From Yamagishiella unicocca (taxonomy: Eukaryota > Chlorophyta > Chlorophyceae > Chlamydomonadales > Volvocaceae), in assembly GCA_003116995.1 (NCBI GenBank), contig BDSL01000013.1, forward strand, positions 62,001-126,000: DNA of 64,000 nucleotides. Reading direction: 5' to 3'. Each line of letters begins with the position of its first letter. The first letter of the stretch is position 1. The notes under the pieces were generated by a model, which saw nothing but the letters and a program-made list of their open reading frames with translations, had not been told where the DNA came from and did not search any database. The translations under genes and the position numbers were made by a program. This document shows, one piece after another, positions 53,401-64,000 of this stretch.

Positions 53401-55599
53401 CAGGGTGGGGGCCACGGGGGGAAACTGTTGGACCACCACCTTCACCGCCCTTGGTTTGCCGGCCGTGGATTCGCGGATTCTCTTACACACCCCACATCGC
53501 GGGCCACTGACCCGGCCGCCGCGAGCTGACCCCTTGGTTTCAATACATCCTCACCTGTCGACCCTGGCTTCCGCCAGCCCAAGGCAGTGGCCCCTCACCC
53601 GGTCATTCAGTCACCCGGTCACCAGGCACGTGTTGGCCCCGCCAGCAGCTGCCGTGCGCACAGCTGGCGCACCCGGAGGGGGCACACACGCGCCGCTGTC
53701 CGCCCGCCACAGCGCCGCGGCTCCTGCCTGGCCCACCTCGTGTCGCTTCCCCCTCGCGTCCTGCCAGTCCGTGTGCCCCAGTTCCTTCGCCACCTTGCCC
53801 CGCAGCGCACCACCACACCCCGCAGCGTACCACCCGGTTTTCCTTGCATCCCCGTCGCCGCGTGCATCTCCATACGTATGTCCCAAACAGTCCTTCCTTC
53901 ATACACGTGGTTTCCCCACGCCTTTTGCAACCCCCTTCGCCGCATCCTCCCTGTCCGTTTCGCGTATGTGTTCAAGTGCCGACCTGCGGGCCGACCTCGC
54001 GACCCCGTCGCCACATGCTGCCTGACTGCTTTACGGGATCGGAGCCAGTCCCACTGGAACTGCAGTAACAGTCGGTCCTCCGCTGTCGTTCATCCGCCCC
54101 CCCCCCCGCGCAGGCATGTGGGCCCACCAGCGGCCTCAGACGCTGCGAGCGCACCACGCAGCGAAGCAGGTGCGGGCGGATTACGAGTTCTACAAAAAGT
54201 ACGACGTCCACGAAACGTACGGCAGCGGCGCCGCCGCGGCAGCCGCCGCAGACCCCCAGCGCGGCGACGCATCTTCGGGCTCCAGGGGGGGCAACGAGGA
54301 GTACATGCTGTGGCTCTGGAGCGACGCGGACTGGCGGCGGTGGGAGCACGATGAGCCGTGGAACTGGGACGAGGAGGAGCGGCTCAAGTGGTGGGGAACG
54401 GGAGGGGCGGCGGGGAGGGGAGGGTTTTGAGAGGGCGGGGAGGGGAGGGTTTTGAGAGGGCGGGGAGGTAGCGGCGAGCATAGGGCCCCGGATCCGGGTA
54501 GGGGTCGATGGGCGGGGTGTTGCTTGGGGGGGGGCCGCCGCCTTGCCTACGGCGCTGCGGGTATATTGGGGTGGGCGGTAGCGAAGCTGATGCTCTGATT
54601 GCTTAATCCGGATTCGATACCCAGGATGAGATTGCGCGTTGCGGCCGCTGTCTCCACTGCCGCCATCGCCGCCCGCCATGCGCGCGGTTTTAGCCATTGC
54701 CTGTGCGCCACCATGGTGCCATCATGGTGTGGCTTGGTGCGGTGCAGGGCTGAGGAGCTGTGGCGCAAGCAGGCGGTGCGGCGGCTGGAGCGCCAGCGCT
54801 ACGTGGAGCGCATGGCGGCGGAGGTGCGGCGGCGGGCGGAGGAGGAGGAGGCGGAGGTGCGGCGGGAGCGGCTGTACGGCAGCAGCGCGCGCGGCGGCAC
54901 CAGCCACCGCCCTCGCGACCACGGGCTGGCGGGCGGAGGCGAGGAGGCGGCGGAGGGGTACGGGCGGCGGAGGCGGCGGTCCGACTTCCTGGGCTTCTAC
55001 CGTGCCCTCGGGCTGCAGGATGCAGGTGGGTCGATGTAGGGGACGACAGGAGGGAGGGCACAGGAGGGAGGGCATGTAGGGAGTCCGGAAGGATGCGGCT
55101 GGGCGGGTTGCAAGGAAAAATCGTGTACGAAGAACAAAGCATTTGGGGCATACGGGTACATTTGGCTGAGCGGGTGGGTGCGGGATCCTGTTGAGGCCTG
55201 CCTAGGCTCCGTTGCGGCAAGGAGGGTGAGGCGGGGAGGTGACGAGCGAGGCAGTGCGCGGGCTGCTGGCTTCAGCCAGCCATGAAGGCGGGTCATGTAA
55301 ACCCTAAAACTCTAAAGCTCTAAAGACCCGTAAACCATAAAGCCTGAATGCCCGTGCGTTCCACCTCTGCCCTCCTCACCCATCCGCCTGTCACGCCCGC
55401 AGAGGCTGTGTCGTCCGACGACATCAAGCAGGCCTTCAAGTCCCAGGCGCTGCTGCTGCACCCGGACAAGCACGTGGGAGCCGACCAGGAGTCGCAGCGC
55501 ACGACGCTGGTCAAGTTCCAAAAGCTGCAGATCGCGTACGACACGCTGAAGGACGGGGAGAAGCGGCGGCTGTACGACAGGGGCCAATTGGTTCAGTAG
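50427..55599 (+). CDS. Mitochondrial membrane J-protein with C-terminal DnaJ domain, 8 exons, 655 aa
   Basis: Exons are 50427-50568, 50747-51131, 51760-52114, 52591-52729, 53138-53332, 54114-54390, 54748-55025 and 55403-55599; phases close. The N-terminus looks like a mitochondrial presequence with an R-N-Y/G-S processing-like site (GRGRNYGSAPG). A globular part follows with AAYMPYWCFEATF and CRLVFLPAYIAVYQYG, then HLSPAKAS. One or two hydrophobic segments lie at about 355-400 (GTLVGGLGLLLGDMS..., LTLAALAASG). A charged Arg/Glu helix precedes the J domain (about 574-650), which has the HPD triad at 610-612 and QIAYDTLKDGEKRRLYDRGQ. J domains stimulate Hsp70 ATPase; here it sits at the extreme C-terminus beyond membrane segments. 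Plants have similar C-terminal-J proteins. Import address is inference. Confidence 0.85.
51533..51640 (+). repeat. 12-bp tandem repeat in J-protein intron 2
   Basis: Nine copies of GCCGTTACTGCG with few changes (GCCGTTCCTGCA variants). Confidence 0.95.
52115..52195 (+). repeat. 13-bp tandem repeat starting at the donor of J-protein intron 3
   Basis: About six copies of GTGGGACGAGCGG begin exactly at the 5' splice site, so several copies reproduce a GTGGGA donor-like sequence. Confidence 0.85.
52730..53137 (+). repeat. J-protein intron 4, carrying both dispersed motifs
   Basis: This 408-nt intron has the 5' motif (GAGGGAGACCCGTTGG at about 52749) 17-19 nt after the donor, and the 3' motif (TCGAGTAACCGGTTCTTTT at 53026-53044) followed by a C run before the acceptor. 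It is the clearest full-length candidate for an introner-like element. Confidence 0.6.
53355..53411 (+). repeat. 19-bp tandem repeat in J-protein intron 5
   Basis: Three copies of GCAGCAAGCAGGTTGGGTG. Confidence 0.9.
53463..53485 (+). repeat. Dispersed GTGGATTC motif (J-protein intron 5)
   Basis: GTGGATTCGCGGATTCTC; 22 of 23 positions match 14741-14763 in MRPS33 intron 2. Confidence 0.7.
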
Positions 55600-55655
55600 T
55601 GATGACGGGCAGAAGCGGCGGCTATACGATAGGGGCCAATTGGTCCAGTAGTGAT
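55552..55655 (+). repeat. 52-bp tandem duplication of the J-protein 3' coding end
   Basis: 55552-55603 (last codons and stop of the J-protein) is repeated at 55604-55655, including a second in-register TAG. Four base differences lie between the 15 compared codons; three are synonymous. Confidence 0.9.
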
Positions 55656-56322
55656 GCCGGATCGTCTTTCGCTCGACTAGGCGCTACGAGTTCGACGTCG
55701 CGTACATGGGCTGGTGCCACCAGCTAGCTTCATGGTTTCTGCGCGCGTTACGACGATGCTACGATGGCGTGTGTTGGCTGGGCAGAGCGTTTTCCATCAG
55801 CACAGAGCCGCGAGGATCCGCGGACAAGCTCCCAACATGGCGTGGCGCGGACGCAAGGTGAAGCCAAAGGGCATTCGAGGGAGGGCACCAGAGCGCGTGT
55901 ATATTTACCGGGCAAGGCGGCGTGCAAGGCAAGCAAGTGTGGGTGCAGCGTGAGGGAGCACCGCCGAGGTCTCGCGACCACAGCTGGCATGTACTTGGGG
56001 GTCTCGCACCCACCTCGGGTACATCGACGCGGGAGTGAGTTTCGTTGTGTTATTACGTAGCTTGAGAGGGGACGGCGACGGCCGGTGCGTTTTTTCAAGG
56101 CACAGGCACCGTCCAGCGAGAGAGCGCCGGCGAAGCTCGTCTGGCGATACTGCTGTCTGCAACAGATCTGCAACAGATAGGTTGTGACGGGCCATTTCAT
56201 TATTGGTTTAGGGCTGGGCACATGGCGCACTGGGCACATGGCGCACTTACCATCCTTGCGGAGCGGTGTTGTCGTACAGCGCGGTCCAGCGCCAAGCGAA
56301 GCTAAACTAGGGCAGGGGTGTG

Positions 56323-56362
<40 letters not shown>

Positions 56363-56855
56363 CATCCGATCTTCAGGGGTTGAGCAGCATTTTGTAAAGT
56401 GTGGGGTTACGAGTGCCTAGCCACGAAGCCGCGCGCGGGCGTCTCCGTACCGTCGATCCGTTGAAGGGCGCAAAGGTGCTTCGGCGTCCGCATTCCGCAG
56501 TGCCTCCAAGTTCTTCCGACCATTGGCCTCCAAGTTCTTCCGACCATCTAGCTGGTGCCACGAAGGATTTTGTCTGAAAACCCGTGGAGGCATGAGCGCT
56601 TTCAACCGCTAGTCTGCAACGGTCACAGCCTTGAAATGGGGCATGTAGGGCACAATGCACTACAAATCTGAACAGTCATCGTGTGTAAATAATTCACCTC
56701 TTACCTTGACTCCTGGGGCCCATAGCTGAACCGTCGAAGCTGCAGCGCGCCAACCTAGTCAGGATATCGGAGCCGCAGCTGTCTTGTAAACTAGCACCGA
56801 TATGGATAAATATAACGATTAATGTCACTCAAATTACAGCGTTACCGGTCTGCCG
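55600..56855. other. J-protein 3' flank and upstream region of the OPR-like gene
   Basis: It contains the duplicated coding end, a (GT)n tract at 56318-56362 and a TGTAA at 56393-56397 that could serve the J-protein. From 56640 on the DNA is AT-rich and should contain the promoter of the next gene. No exon is recognised. Confidence 0.45.
56318..56362 (+). repeat. GT dinucleotide microsatellite
   Basis: About 22 GT units with one TTTG interruption. Confidence 0.97.
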
Positions 56856-59300
56856 ATGGACGTCATCGGCCGAAGCCCTAACGCAGTGACCCGTCAGGCG
56901 GCACGGAGTTCAAAGCTGCTCGCTCATTATTATAGAACTCGAGGACGACGGTTATGCTCCAGCCTTTCGGTGAGCTTGCTGCATGATTGCGCGACGTACC
57001 GGTATTCTGGTGGATGCGCATCGCAGCTGATACGCAGGCAGACAGCCTTAGCATATGGCGTATTGATGCGCACAGCCCACATACAACGCAGAGTCATCCC
57101 ATCGTCACGGGGTTTGGCCTCGTGGTGTCGACGCACCGGCAAACACGCCCGCGCGGTCACACGGCCGCCGCGGCCCCGGGCGCCGGCATCAGCTCCTCCA
57201 CAAATTTCCACCTCGTCCTCCATGCGGTCTACAAGAACCCTCCCGACGCCCAGCTGCAGCAGCTGCAGCTCCTCGAGGTGGGTGCGGCCTGCCCAAGGGA
57301 CCGGGCACGACGCGGTACGGCACTCGGGCATTCCTTATATGTACCTCGTGGTGCACCCACTCGCGCCGACTATCATCCCGGCTCCCTCGCCACGCCCCTG
57401 TCCCACACCTCCCTGATCTCCTGCTACCCCCGCTGCGGGTCCGCTCCCCGGCGGCCAACCACGCTGCTGCGGCGCTTAGGCCCCCTCCCTTCCACCACGG
57501 GGCCCCTGCCTCACCCCCCCTGGAGCCGCATCTCCTTCCCACCACCTATATGCTGCCCATACCATGCTTCTGACGGAACCCTTACCGGGTGCGTCCCACA
57601 CCTGTCTCCGGCCCCCTTCCCCCGCCAGGAGCTGACGCTCCAGCGCCTGGACGAGCTCAGCGTGGACAGCTTGATCACCGTCATGTTTGCGTTTTCGCGC
57701 GCCTGCTACCCGCCCGACCACCGCATCCAGCACCGCATGGCGGCGGCCACGGAGGCGGACATGGCGTCATTCTCCCCCCGCCAGCTGGAGCAGGCGGCCT
57801 GGTCGCTGGCGCGGGTGGGGTACCAGCCTGCAGCCGCGTGGCGCGACAACTTCGCGCTGGCTCTCGAGGTACTGTCATGTCATGTTGGTGTCGTACTCGG
57901 GGAGAGGTGGTTCTGGTTTGGTTGTTGGTTGCTGACTTTCCAACGTCGTTGCGTCTGGTACTCTGGTTGCGGACACTGCACGGCACAATGGAAGGCGGGC
58001 CGCAGCGCAGCCGGGTGCTGACCTCGGGGCGGAGGGCGCGTTGTGGCGGCAGGCGGCAGGCGGTAGAGGCGCGGGTGGCCAGAGGTGTGCGTTGGGCAGA
58101 CCTCTGCGCAGCGCGCGCCGCTGTTAACGCACGCAATGAGAGTGACCTGTGAAGGGCGGCGGCGGCTTTCTCATAAGCTTGTGAGAAAGCGATAGGTGTT
58201 TGGATAGGTGATGGTGTCGTAATACCTCCACGCGACCTCCGTGCCACATTTAGCAACTGCCAACGCAAGCGCCTTACGTTCACACCGGTCGGTGCCTAGA
58301 AGCGCAAAGGCTGCCATCTTCCTTCACGAGTGCGTGGGCCTCTCCCACGTTCCTCCTGACCCGCCTCATGCCTCCTCCGCCTTCCTCCTCCGCCCACCTG
58401 CTCGTGCGGTCTGCCGTGCGCCAGGCCAACTGGGACTTGTTCCGCCCCTCCCAGCTGGCCATCACGCTGGTGGAGGCTGCCGCCTGCGGCCTCACCCGCC
58501 TCACCCCCGCCACCCTAGCCGACCAGCTGCCCGCGCTGCTCAAAAGGTCCGCAGCCCCGGAGGCAGCCACGGAGGCAGGCACGCTTGCCAAGCTGGTGTG
58601 GAGCGCCGGATGGTACTTCGGGGGCGCGGCGCCCGGACCGGCGGGCAGCGGCTCTTCGCACGCCGCAGCCCCGGAGGCAGCGGCGGCGGCCCTGGTCCCG
58701 CCTTCATCGGCTGCTGGGATTGCGGCAGCGAGCAGCAGGGAGTACCAGGGATTGGTGGTGCCGGAGAGGGAGCTCCTTGCCTGGTGGGACTGTGAGGGTA
58801 GGGTGGAGGGTGCGGAGCCGGGTGACCTGGTGCTGCTGCTCAACGGCCTTGCGCGCCTCGGTGTGCGGCCCGAGGCGGGATGGACGGGGCGGCTGCTGGA
58901 GGCGGTGATGGGGTCGCCGGCGGCGCTGTCGCAGCTAGACACGCGGCTGCTGGCGCTGTTGGCCTGGTCGGCGCTCAAGGTGGCTGATGAACGGCCGCGT
59001 CGCGAGTGGCTGGAGGCGCTGATGCAGGCGCTGCGGGCGCGGCTGCAGGGCGACGGGAGGAGGAGGGAAGCGCGTGGTGGGCTGGACGCGGCGAGTGCAG
59101 CTGCAGCTGCGGCTGAGGAGGCATATCCTGCCGATGTAGCGCTGGCGCTGAGCAGCCTGGCGGGGCTAGGAGGGTATGTAGGGGCGGGAGTTGGGGAGGT
59201 CGAGTCGTACTGGCGGGGTCCGGGCCGCTGGGTGGCGCTGTCGCCGCAGGACCGGCTGGTGCTGGCGCTACTGGGGTACGGCCCGGGAGCCAGAGGGTGA
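56856..59300 (+). CDS. OPR-like helical-repeat protein, probably organellar, 4 exons, 471 aa
   Basis: Exons are 56856-56969, 57092-57277, 57629-57868 and 58425-59300; phases close. The N-terminus (MDVIGRSPNAVTRQAARSSK, then Arg/Ser/Leu-rich) looks like an organelle-targeting peptide. The body has degenerate 35-40-residue helical hairpins of octotricopeptide-repeat style: SPRQLEQAAWSLARVGYQPA, SQLAITLVEAAACGL, PGDLVLLLNGLARLGVRPEA, and TRLLALLAWSALK. OPR proteins of green algae bind chloroplast or mitochondrial RNAs and control their stability, splicing or translation. No PPPEW core or RAP domain is clearly seen, so the subfamily is uncertain. The stop at 59298 overlaps a strong donor-like GTGAGTG; splicing to an acceptor at 59439 (CATTGTAG) would replace the stop with a short tail ending at 59479. 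Confidence 0.65.
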
Positions 59301-61440
59301 GTGTGGTGTTTTGGCGGATGCAGTACTACTGTGACAAGCGGACTGCTGCCGGGGAGATGCTGGTTGGCGGGGATGGGAAACACGCGCGGTGTATGCGTTG
59401 GGTGGTTTGGGGCCTTATTGTGGCTTGTCATTGTAGGACAGGTACCCTGCAAGGTGGTAGCCTTGTGAGGGTGGGTTAGGGCGCTGCCGGGGTTCCAGCC
59501 CTCTGGCGCAATGCCTGGCAGCCGGGAACCAACCACTCTCCGCCGGAACACGCTGCCTGTGTGGTTCTGCTGGCAACGCAGCAACTGACCATTCATCATC
59601 ACATGGTCAAACAACGGACAGTAGACTACTGTAGTGGCTAGCTCGGCTGCCCGTTGCGGCACTAGCCGTACGATGGCGGTGGGTTATGCCAGCATGGGGT
59701 GACCCTCCCTAATGCATGGGCGCGCGCGCGCCGCGCCACCATCCGGGATTCACAGGTTTTGACGTATCGGTATCGCATGCCGGACAGTCTCCACCTCCTG
59801 GATCGCTGGATGCCGTTCGCGAGGTGCCGCCTTGTTGGCAGTCCGTCGGGGCTAGGACTGGTGGATGGACTCCCAGTGTGAAGACAAAGGAAGCACCGGA
59901 GATCCGGTGGTGGTGGTGATACCGTGAGCTGGGGGCCCGGCCGTCACTGGCGCCGGTGTGTGCAATGTCACAGCCGGCGACTGAGGAATGAGCTCGGCGC
60001 AAGCCACATTTTAAAAGGGGGGGGGGTCGGGGAGGGGAAGGCAGAGCAGCTCGACGGGAAAGGCTGAACTGCTGCGCGCGGCATACATACACGCATCGTT
60101 CAGAGCCAGCCCGACGGCCACAGTCCGAGCACAGCTCCCCAAGCAGCTAACGATACAACTATGGAGGAGGGAAGGGCCACGCTGCGAAGCTGCCGGACAA
60201 GGTGCCGTACACGTACAAGCTAAACCCTTTCATCAAAACTGGTTCCGCTATTCTCTTGCCAGCGCGCCCTGCGTGTTTGCCTTGTTCAGTGGTCGGCGTA
60301 CGTACTACCCGATGGCCATACCGGTACCTTGCGGTCTGGGACACACTGGCACAATGCTCCCACTAGTACTACTACTACGACCACTACAACTACGACTACT
60401 ACTACCGGTAGTAGTAACTGTTACCGTTACTATCACTACCGGTGTCACCGCCGGGCCAGGCCGGGCTCCACGTGCGGTGGCGCAAGCCAGAAACCGGCAA
60501 CTGCTCAGGCCAGTGCACGCATAAGCAAACAGAATTAACGGGCAGACACCAAGTACACATTCCAATTTGCCGGCGGGACCGTCGATTTGGGGGGCCACAC
60601 TCGATCCTCCAATCCTGGTGATGCGCGTGGTCAAGAGCCACCGTGCCCACGACCTCTCCCCCCATGACGACAGGACCACCAGCGCCCGTGCAGGACACCG
60701 GCCAAGCAAGTACACAACCAACAGTGCCAACTCGGTCAGTCCCATCGTTGCGTCCTCCTAGCTAGCCGCCCGCCGCGCCACCGCCTCCAGGCGCGGGTCG
60801 CACCAGAAGCCAGTGATCGTTTATCATAGCAGACTGGCGCGATGGAGGGCCGGGGGTTGTGAGGAAAGCCTGTGTAGGGAGGGGGAGCGGGCGCGAACGG
60901 AGGGCAGTAACAAGTGACAGGGTTACAAGGACCGGCCACAGCTAGGTGCTTACAGCTCAGCAATCACAGCTATCTAGGTGAGGCACCGCTGAACCGCGGA
61001 TGGGAACCGGGGGCGGGTGCCGTACTCGACGGCAGCTCTGCTACTGGCTGACTTGCTGACAATATGGCTGATGATGGTTCGACTGCTGAGATGTTAGAGC
61101 CGACTTGCTGTAAACAGCTGACAATGAGCTGACTGCTAGCTTGCTAAAACTAGGATTAAGCGAAGGATAGGGTTGCGCCTGGTCGCCGTCTCGGCACCCA
61201 GGTCCCGGCCCCAGTCGCAAAGACATCGCAACATACAGCACCTGTCCGCGCTGACACGCACACATACGCGTTTCCCGAATCCCTAAACTGGAAGTGCCGC
61301 CGTCCGAGATGCTTTTCTCTCCACGTAGTTTTGCGGCTTAGCGCTAATCAAGATAGGCACGTGCCCGATCGACTCCCGTCCCGTGCACCAGCCATCACCT
61401 ACCGGAGCGGCAGAGCCTCGAGGTATCGACTCGTGCTGCC

Positions 61441-61509
61441 CCGCATCGCCTTGGCCCGCATCGCCTTGGCCCGCATCGCCTTGGCCCGCATCGCATTGGC
61501 CCGCATCGG
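61441..61509 (+). repeat. 15-bp tandem repeat
   Basis: Four full copies and one partial copy of CCGCATCGCCTTGGC; the last full copy has A for C at one position. Confidence 0.95.
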
Positions 61510-62563
61510 CCGAATCCTCGACGAGGTTGAACAGCTGATCGTCCAGCTCGGGCCGTCGCCGCCATCCCTCCGAGCCCCAAGCAGACCATCCACACAGGTC
61601 GGAACGAGGAACAGGATTCGCCTGCTGCTGCCTTCAAGCCCACCGCGCGATGCCGTCTCGTATCTCCCGTATCGGAGCCGACCAGGGCAACGGCGACCCG
61701 AACACTGCTCCATCATCCGCAGGTAGGGAAGAGCGCATCCATCCACTGGAAAGATTGGCGATTAGAGAGAGGCGGCGGAGCGAAGAGCAGGTGGTGTGGC
61801 GGTGGATGGCAGGTGGCTTGGGGCGGGTGGGAGCCGCCGCTAGCAGCGACTAGAGCCGTGTCATCATCAGGTGCATTGTCGGCAGCACCGAGCTGGAGGA
61901 GATAGAGGAGTGCCATCCAGGTCCTCGCGATGCCCCCTCGCTCCGTCCTGAAGCCAAATGACGACCTCTGCAGATAGGTCGGTAGGGCCGCCAGACAGCT
62001 CCGTCCCGGATGGCGGGCGCAACGTAGTGGGCGGTTGGGGCAGCTGCCTACACCGTGAACGCGTGCCTGCTGCCGTACGTACATGCCGCACGTGGGCGGC
62101 ACGCGCCTGCCGTACGTGCAGCCGGCCGCGGCGACGGCGGGCAGTGACTGGAGGCGATGGTGGAGGTCCAGCGGCATGTCGGCTGTCAAGTAGCGACGGA
62201 GGCGGATACGGGCTGGCGGTGGTGACTACGACGTTGGTTAGCGGGTGGCGGCGGCAGCTGGCTGCTGCCGCTAGACAGGCGGTGTGGAGCTCTCTTGAAA
62301 CGTACGGTAACCTGCGACACGCCATAGGAGGCAATAAAGGCGTTTATTCCATGATGAATGTTCACACCACTTGCGCTTACCCGCGTACATGATCGAGTAC
62401 TTAATAACCCCCTTGCGTACGATGTCCACAGCCTGCAGCCACCTCATCCAGCCCCTGACGACCGGACCCGCACCAACATACCTTATCACGCAAGTAGATG
62501 GTCACAGATAGGCAGCACGTTGGCGACAGGTGGGCGGCAGGTGCGATCCCAAATTCAGAGCGC

Positions 62564-62620
62564 AGTCGTACGTAGATCTCGTAGTCGTACGCAGGTCTCG
62601 TAGTCGTACGTAGATGATGA
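62564..62620 (+). repeat. 19-bp tandem repeat
   Basis: Three copies of AGTCGTACGTAGATCTCGT; the last diverges at its end. Confidence 0.85.
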
Positions 62621-62710
62621 CGTAGGGTGGGCGGGCTCGGGCGATGCAGGGCGGGCGCGGGGAAGGGGTGCAAAACATCCCCCCGCCGGGGTTGGACGGA
62701 GGAGGTGGGT

Positions 62711-63930
62711 GCATGTAGCAGTAGTTAGTGGCGGTTCATCTTAGCGACGGTGGTCGCATATAGGCGCGAGGGTCAGGCGACAAATGTAAATGAAGCAGGG
62801 TATACAGCAGGTGACGACGACAGCAGTGGTAGGTTCTACGTGGCTAGAGTCGGAGGGGCCGGGACAACGGGCGGGGCAAGACGTCTGCAGCACCAAAGGC
62901 TGGATTATCGCGGCTGTGAGAAAGCAGGCTGCTGAAGACGACCGGCTGCAAACATACGGCTGGCTGGCTGAACGAAGCTGGCGCGCTAGCGCAATCACCC
63001 CTATCCCAAACCAAACATGCAATACATGAGAATCTCGGCCCGGCGCATGACACCTCCAACCCAAACCCGAGCCCACCGCGCGCGTGCCGCAAGGGGCTCG
63101 CTAGCTCCAGTCCTGCGGAATGGACTCGAAGGCGGGAACACGGGGGGCGCTAGCAACCTGGCGCGCTAGCGCAATCACCCCGGAGGGCGGGGGGCGCCAG
63201 AGTCCTCGCGCTCGTGGCGAAATCACCCCGCCCTCATCCACACGCCCCGGTCGAAAACGACGGCACGCACGAACCTGCCCGCGATGGAGCACGCAGCCGT
63301 GCCGCAGCAGGCAATGCAAACACCCAGCAGTCCCAAATGCAAAGCCCCTGAACCTCAACATCCTGCACCTCCCTCATCCAGCCCGCCCGCCCCCAAGGGC
63401 CCGCACTTACGTACCTTGTCATGTAGATGTTCACCAGCAGCTAGCGAGCAGGAGGGCAGCAGGTGGTCATCGGCTACACTGCCAGCTGGGAAGACGGGAG
63501 CCCTCACCGGCCCTCGCGCTCGCAGCCGCAGATCCTCGCAGCGCGCGCGGAGCTCCGACCGGAACGCAGTCGAAAACGTAGGTCTCGAGCGACGAAGAGC
63601 TCCGGCAATGTACATATGTAGGGGGGCCAAATTGGAGTGGGCGGAAGTGGGGGCATGCAGCAGTAGTTAGTGGCGGAACGAATCCCTTCATCGAGGCAAT
63701 GATGAATGACGGAGGGTCCACAAACAAGCTCAAGCAGGGTAAGCGACAACATCAAACGATGACTTGTATGTATGTGGCTTGGCACACGCACAGGGAACGT
63801 CGGGACGAAGGGTGGGACAAGGCATATGCTGCACGAGGCTGTATTACTGCTGCGAGCAAGCTGGCTGCTGCTGAAGGCTGCTGTGCGGGTGGCTGACTGC
63901 TGGCTGACGCTGAAGGGTGAGCTGGCTGGC
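62711..63930 (+). repeat. Diverged direct repeat with a 942-bp period, plus 24-bp palindromic repeats
   Basis: 62711-62734 and 63653-63676 match at 23 of 24 positions (core CAGTAGTTAGTGGCGG). Both are followed by further similar stretches, such as GGCTGGATTATC/GGCTGTATTACT and GCTGCTGAAG. Separately, a 24-bp sequence containing GGCGCGCTAGCGCAATCACC is identical at 62978-63001 and 63158-63181; it includes the palindrome GCGCTAGCGC. Confidence 0.7.
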
Positions 63931-64000
63931 TGAAGTGCTGGCTGAGCAGTGCAGCAGGTACCTTGCCCCACCCTATCGGTCCTCCACGGAAGCCGCGCGC

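Larger units (their letters stand above)
59301..64000. other. Right-hand gene-poor, repetitive region
   Basis: No protein-coding gene can be supported in the last 4.7 kb. Simple sequence includes a TAC/TAG-rich stretch at 60362-60420, a 15-bp array at 61441, a 19-bp array at 62564, and diverged long-range repeats between 62700 and 63930. A relative of the TTGTGAGGAAA...GTGTA sequence found in the last RING-CH intron lies near 60856. Confidence 0.45.

Overview
This window looks like nuclear DNA of a volvocine green alga (the Chlamydomonas/Gonium/Volvox group). The evidence is very GC-rich coding sequence, genes split by many introns with GT...AG borders, TGTAA near 3' ends (the usual chlorophycean poly(A) signal), an extracellular-matrix protein with a roughly 950-residue Ser-Pro rod, and many intronic minisatellites. 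No operon, phage, tRNA, rRNA or CRISPR array was recognised. I built the gene models by hand from splice sites and intron phase. For every multi-exon model called with confidence above 0.5 the exon lengths sum to a whole number of codons.

Layout, left to right. A small membrane protein (458-733, minus) diverges from a 9-exon type 1 methionine aminopeptidase (1182-7300, plus), whose last intron carries a roughly 640-bp CCA array. A FAM86/EEF2KMT-type protein methyltransferase (9407-13057, minus) converges on it and shares a 272-bp bidirectional promoter with mitochondrial ribosomal protein S33 (13330-14915, plus). A RING-CH membrane ubiquitin ligase (17071-20098, minus) diverges from an SLC25 ornithine-type mitochondrial carrier (21130-25843, plus). 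TPX2 (27538-30046, minus) follows, with a small unknown ORF upstream (30193-30537). A 3-kb AT-richer gap holds a perfect 23-bp hairpin. Next are a FAM13/Sld2-like helical protein (33507-36733, plus), a large pherophorin-like wall protein (38014-43051, minus), a 3.3-kb gene-poor stretch, a weak small-gene candidate (46790 leftwards), a coiled-coil protein (47497-49296, minus), a mitochondrial membrane J-protein with its J domain at the C-terminus (50427-55599, plus) and an OPR-like organellar helical-repeat protein (56856-59300, plus). The last 4.7 kb is repetitive and gene-poor.

The genes do not form a pathway, but several point to the mitochondrion: mS33, the SLC25 carrier, the J-protein and probably the OPR-like protein. 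The presequences of mS33 and the J-protein can be read after splicing. Others act on proteins: N-terminal Met removal, lysine methylation and ubiquitination.

The most unusual signal is a set of short dispersed motifs shared by introns of unrelated genes. One motif lies 17-39 nt after the donor in five introns, and further inside a sixth, across three genes. A partner motif lies just before the acceptor. One J-protein intron carries both. This looks like an introner-like family of mobile introns. Other notable items are a tandem array carrying seven poly(A)-type signals, a perfect 31-nt inverted pair flanking one aminopeptidase exon, and a tandem duplication of the J-protein's last codons whose differences are mostly synonymous.
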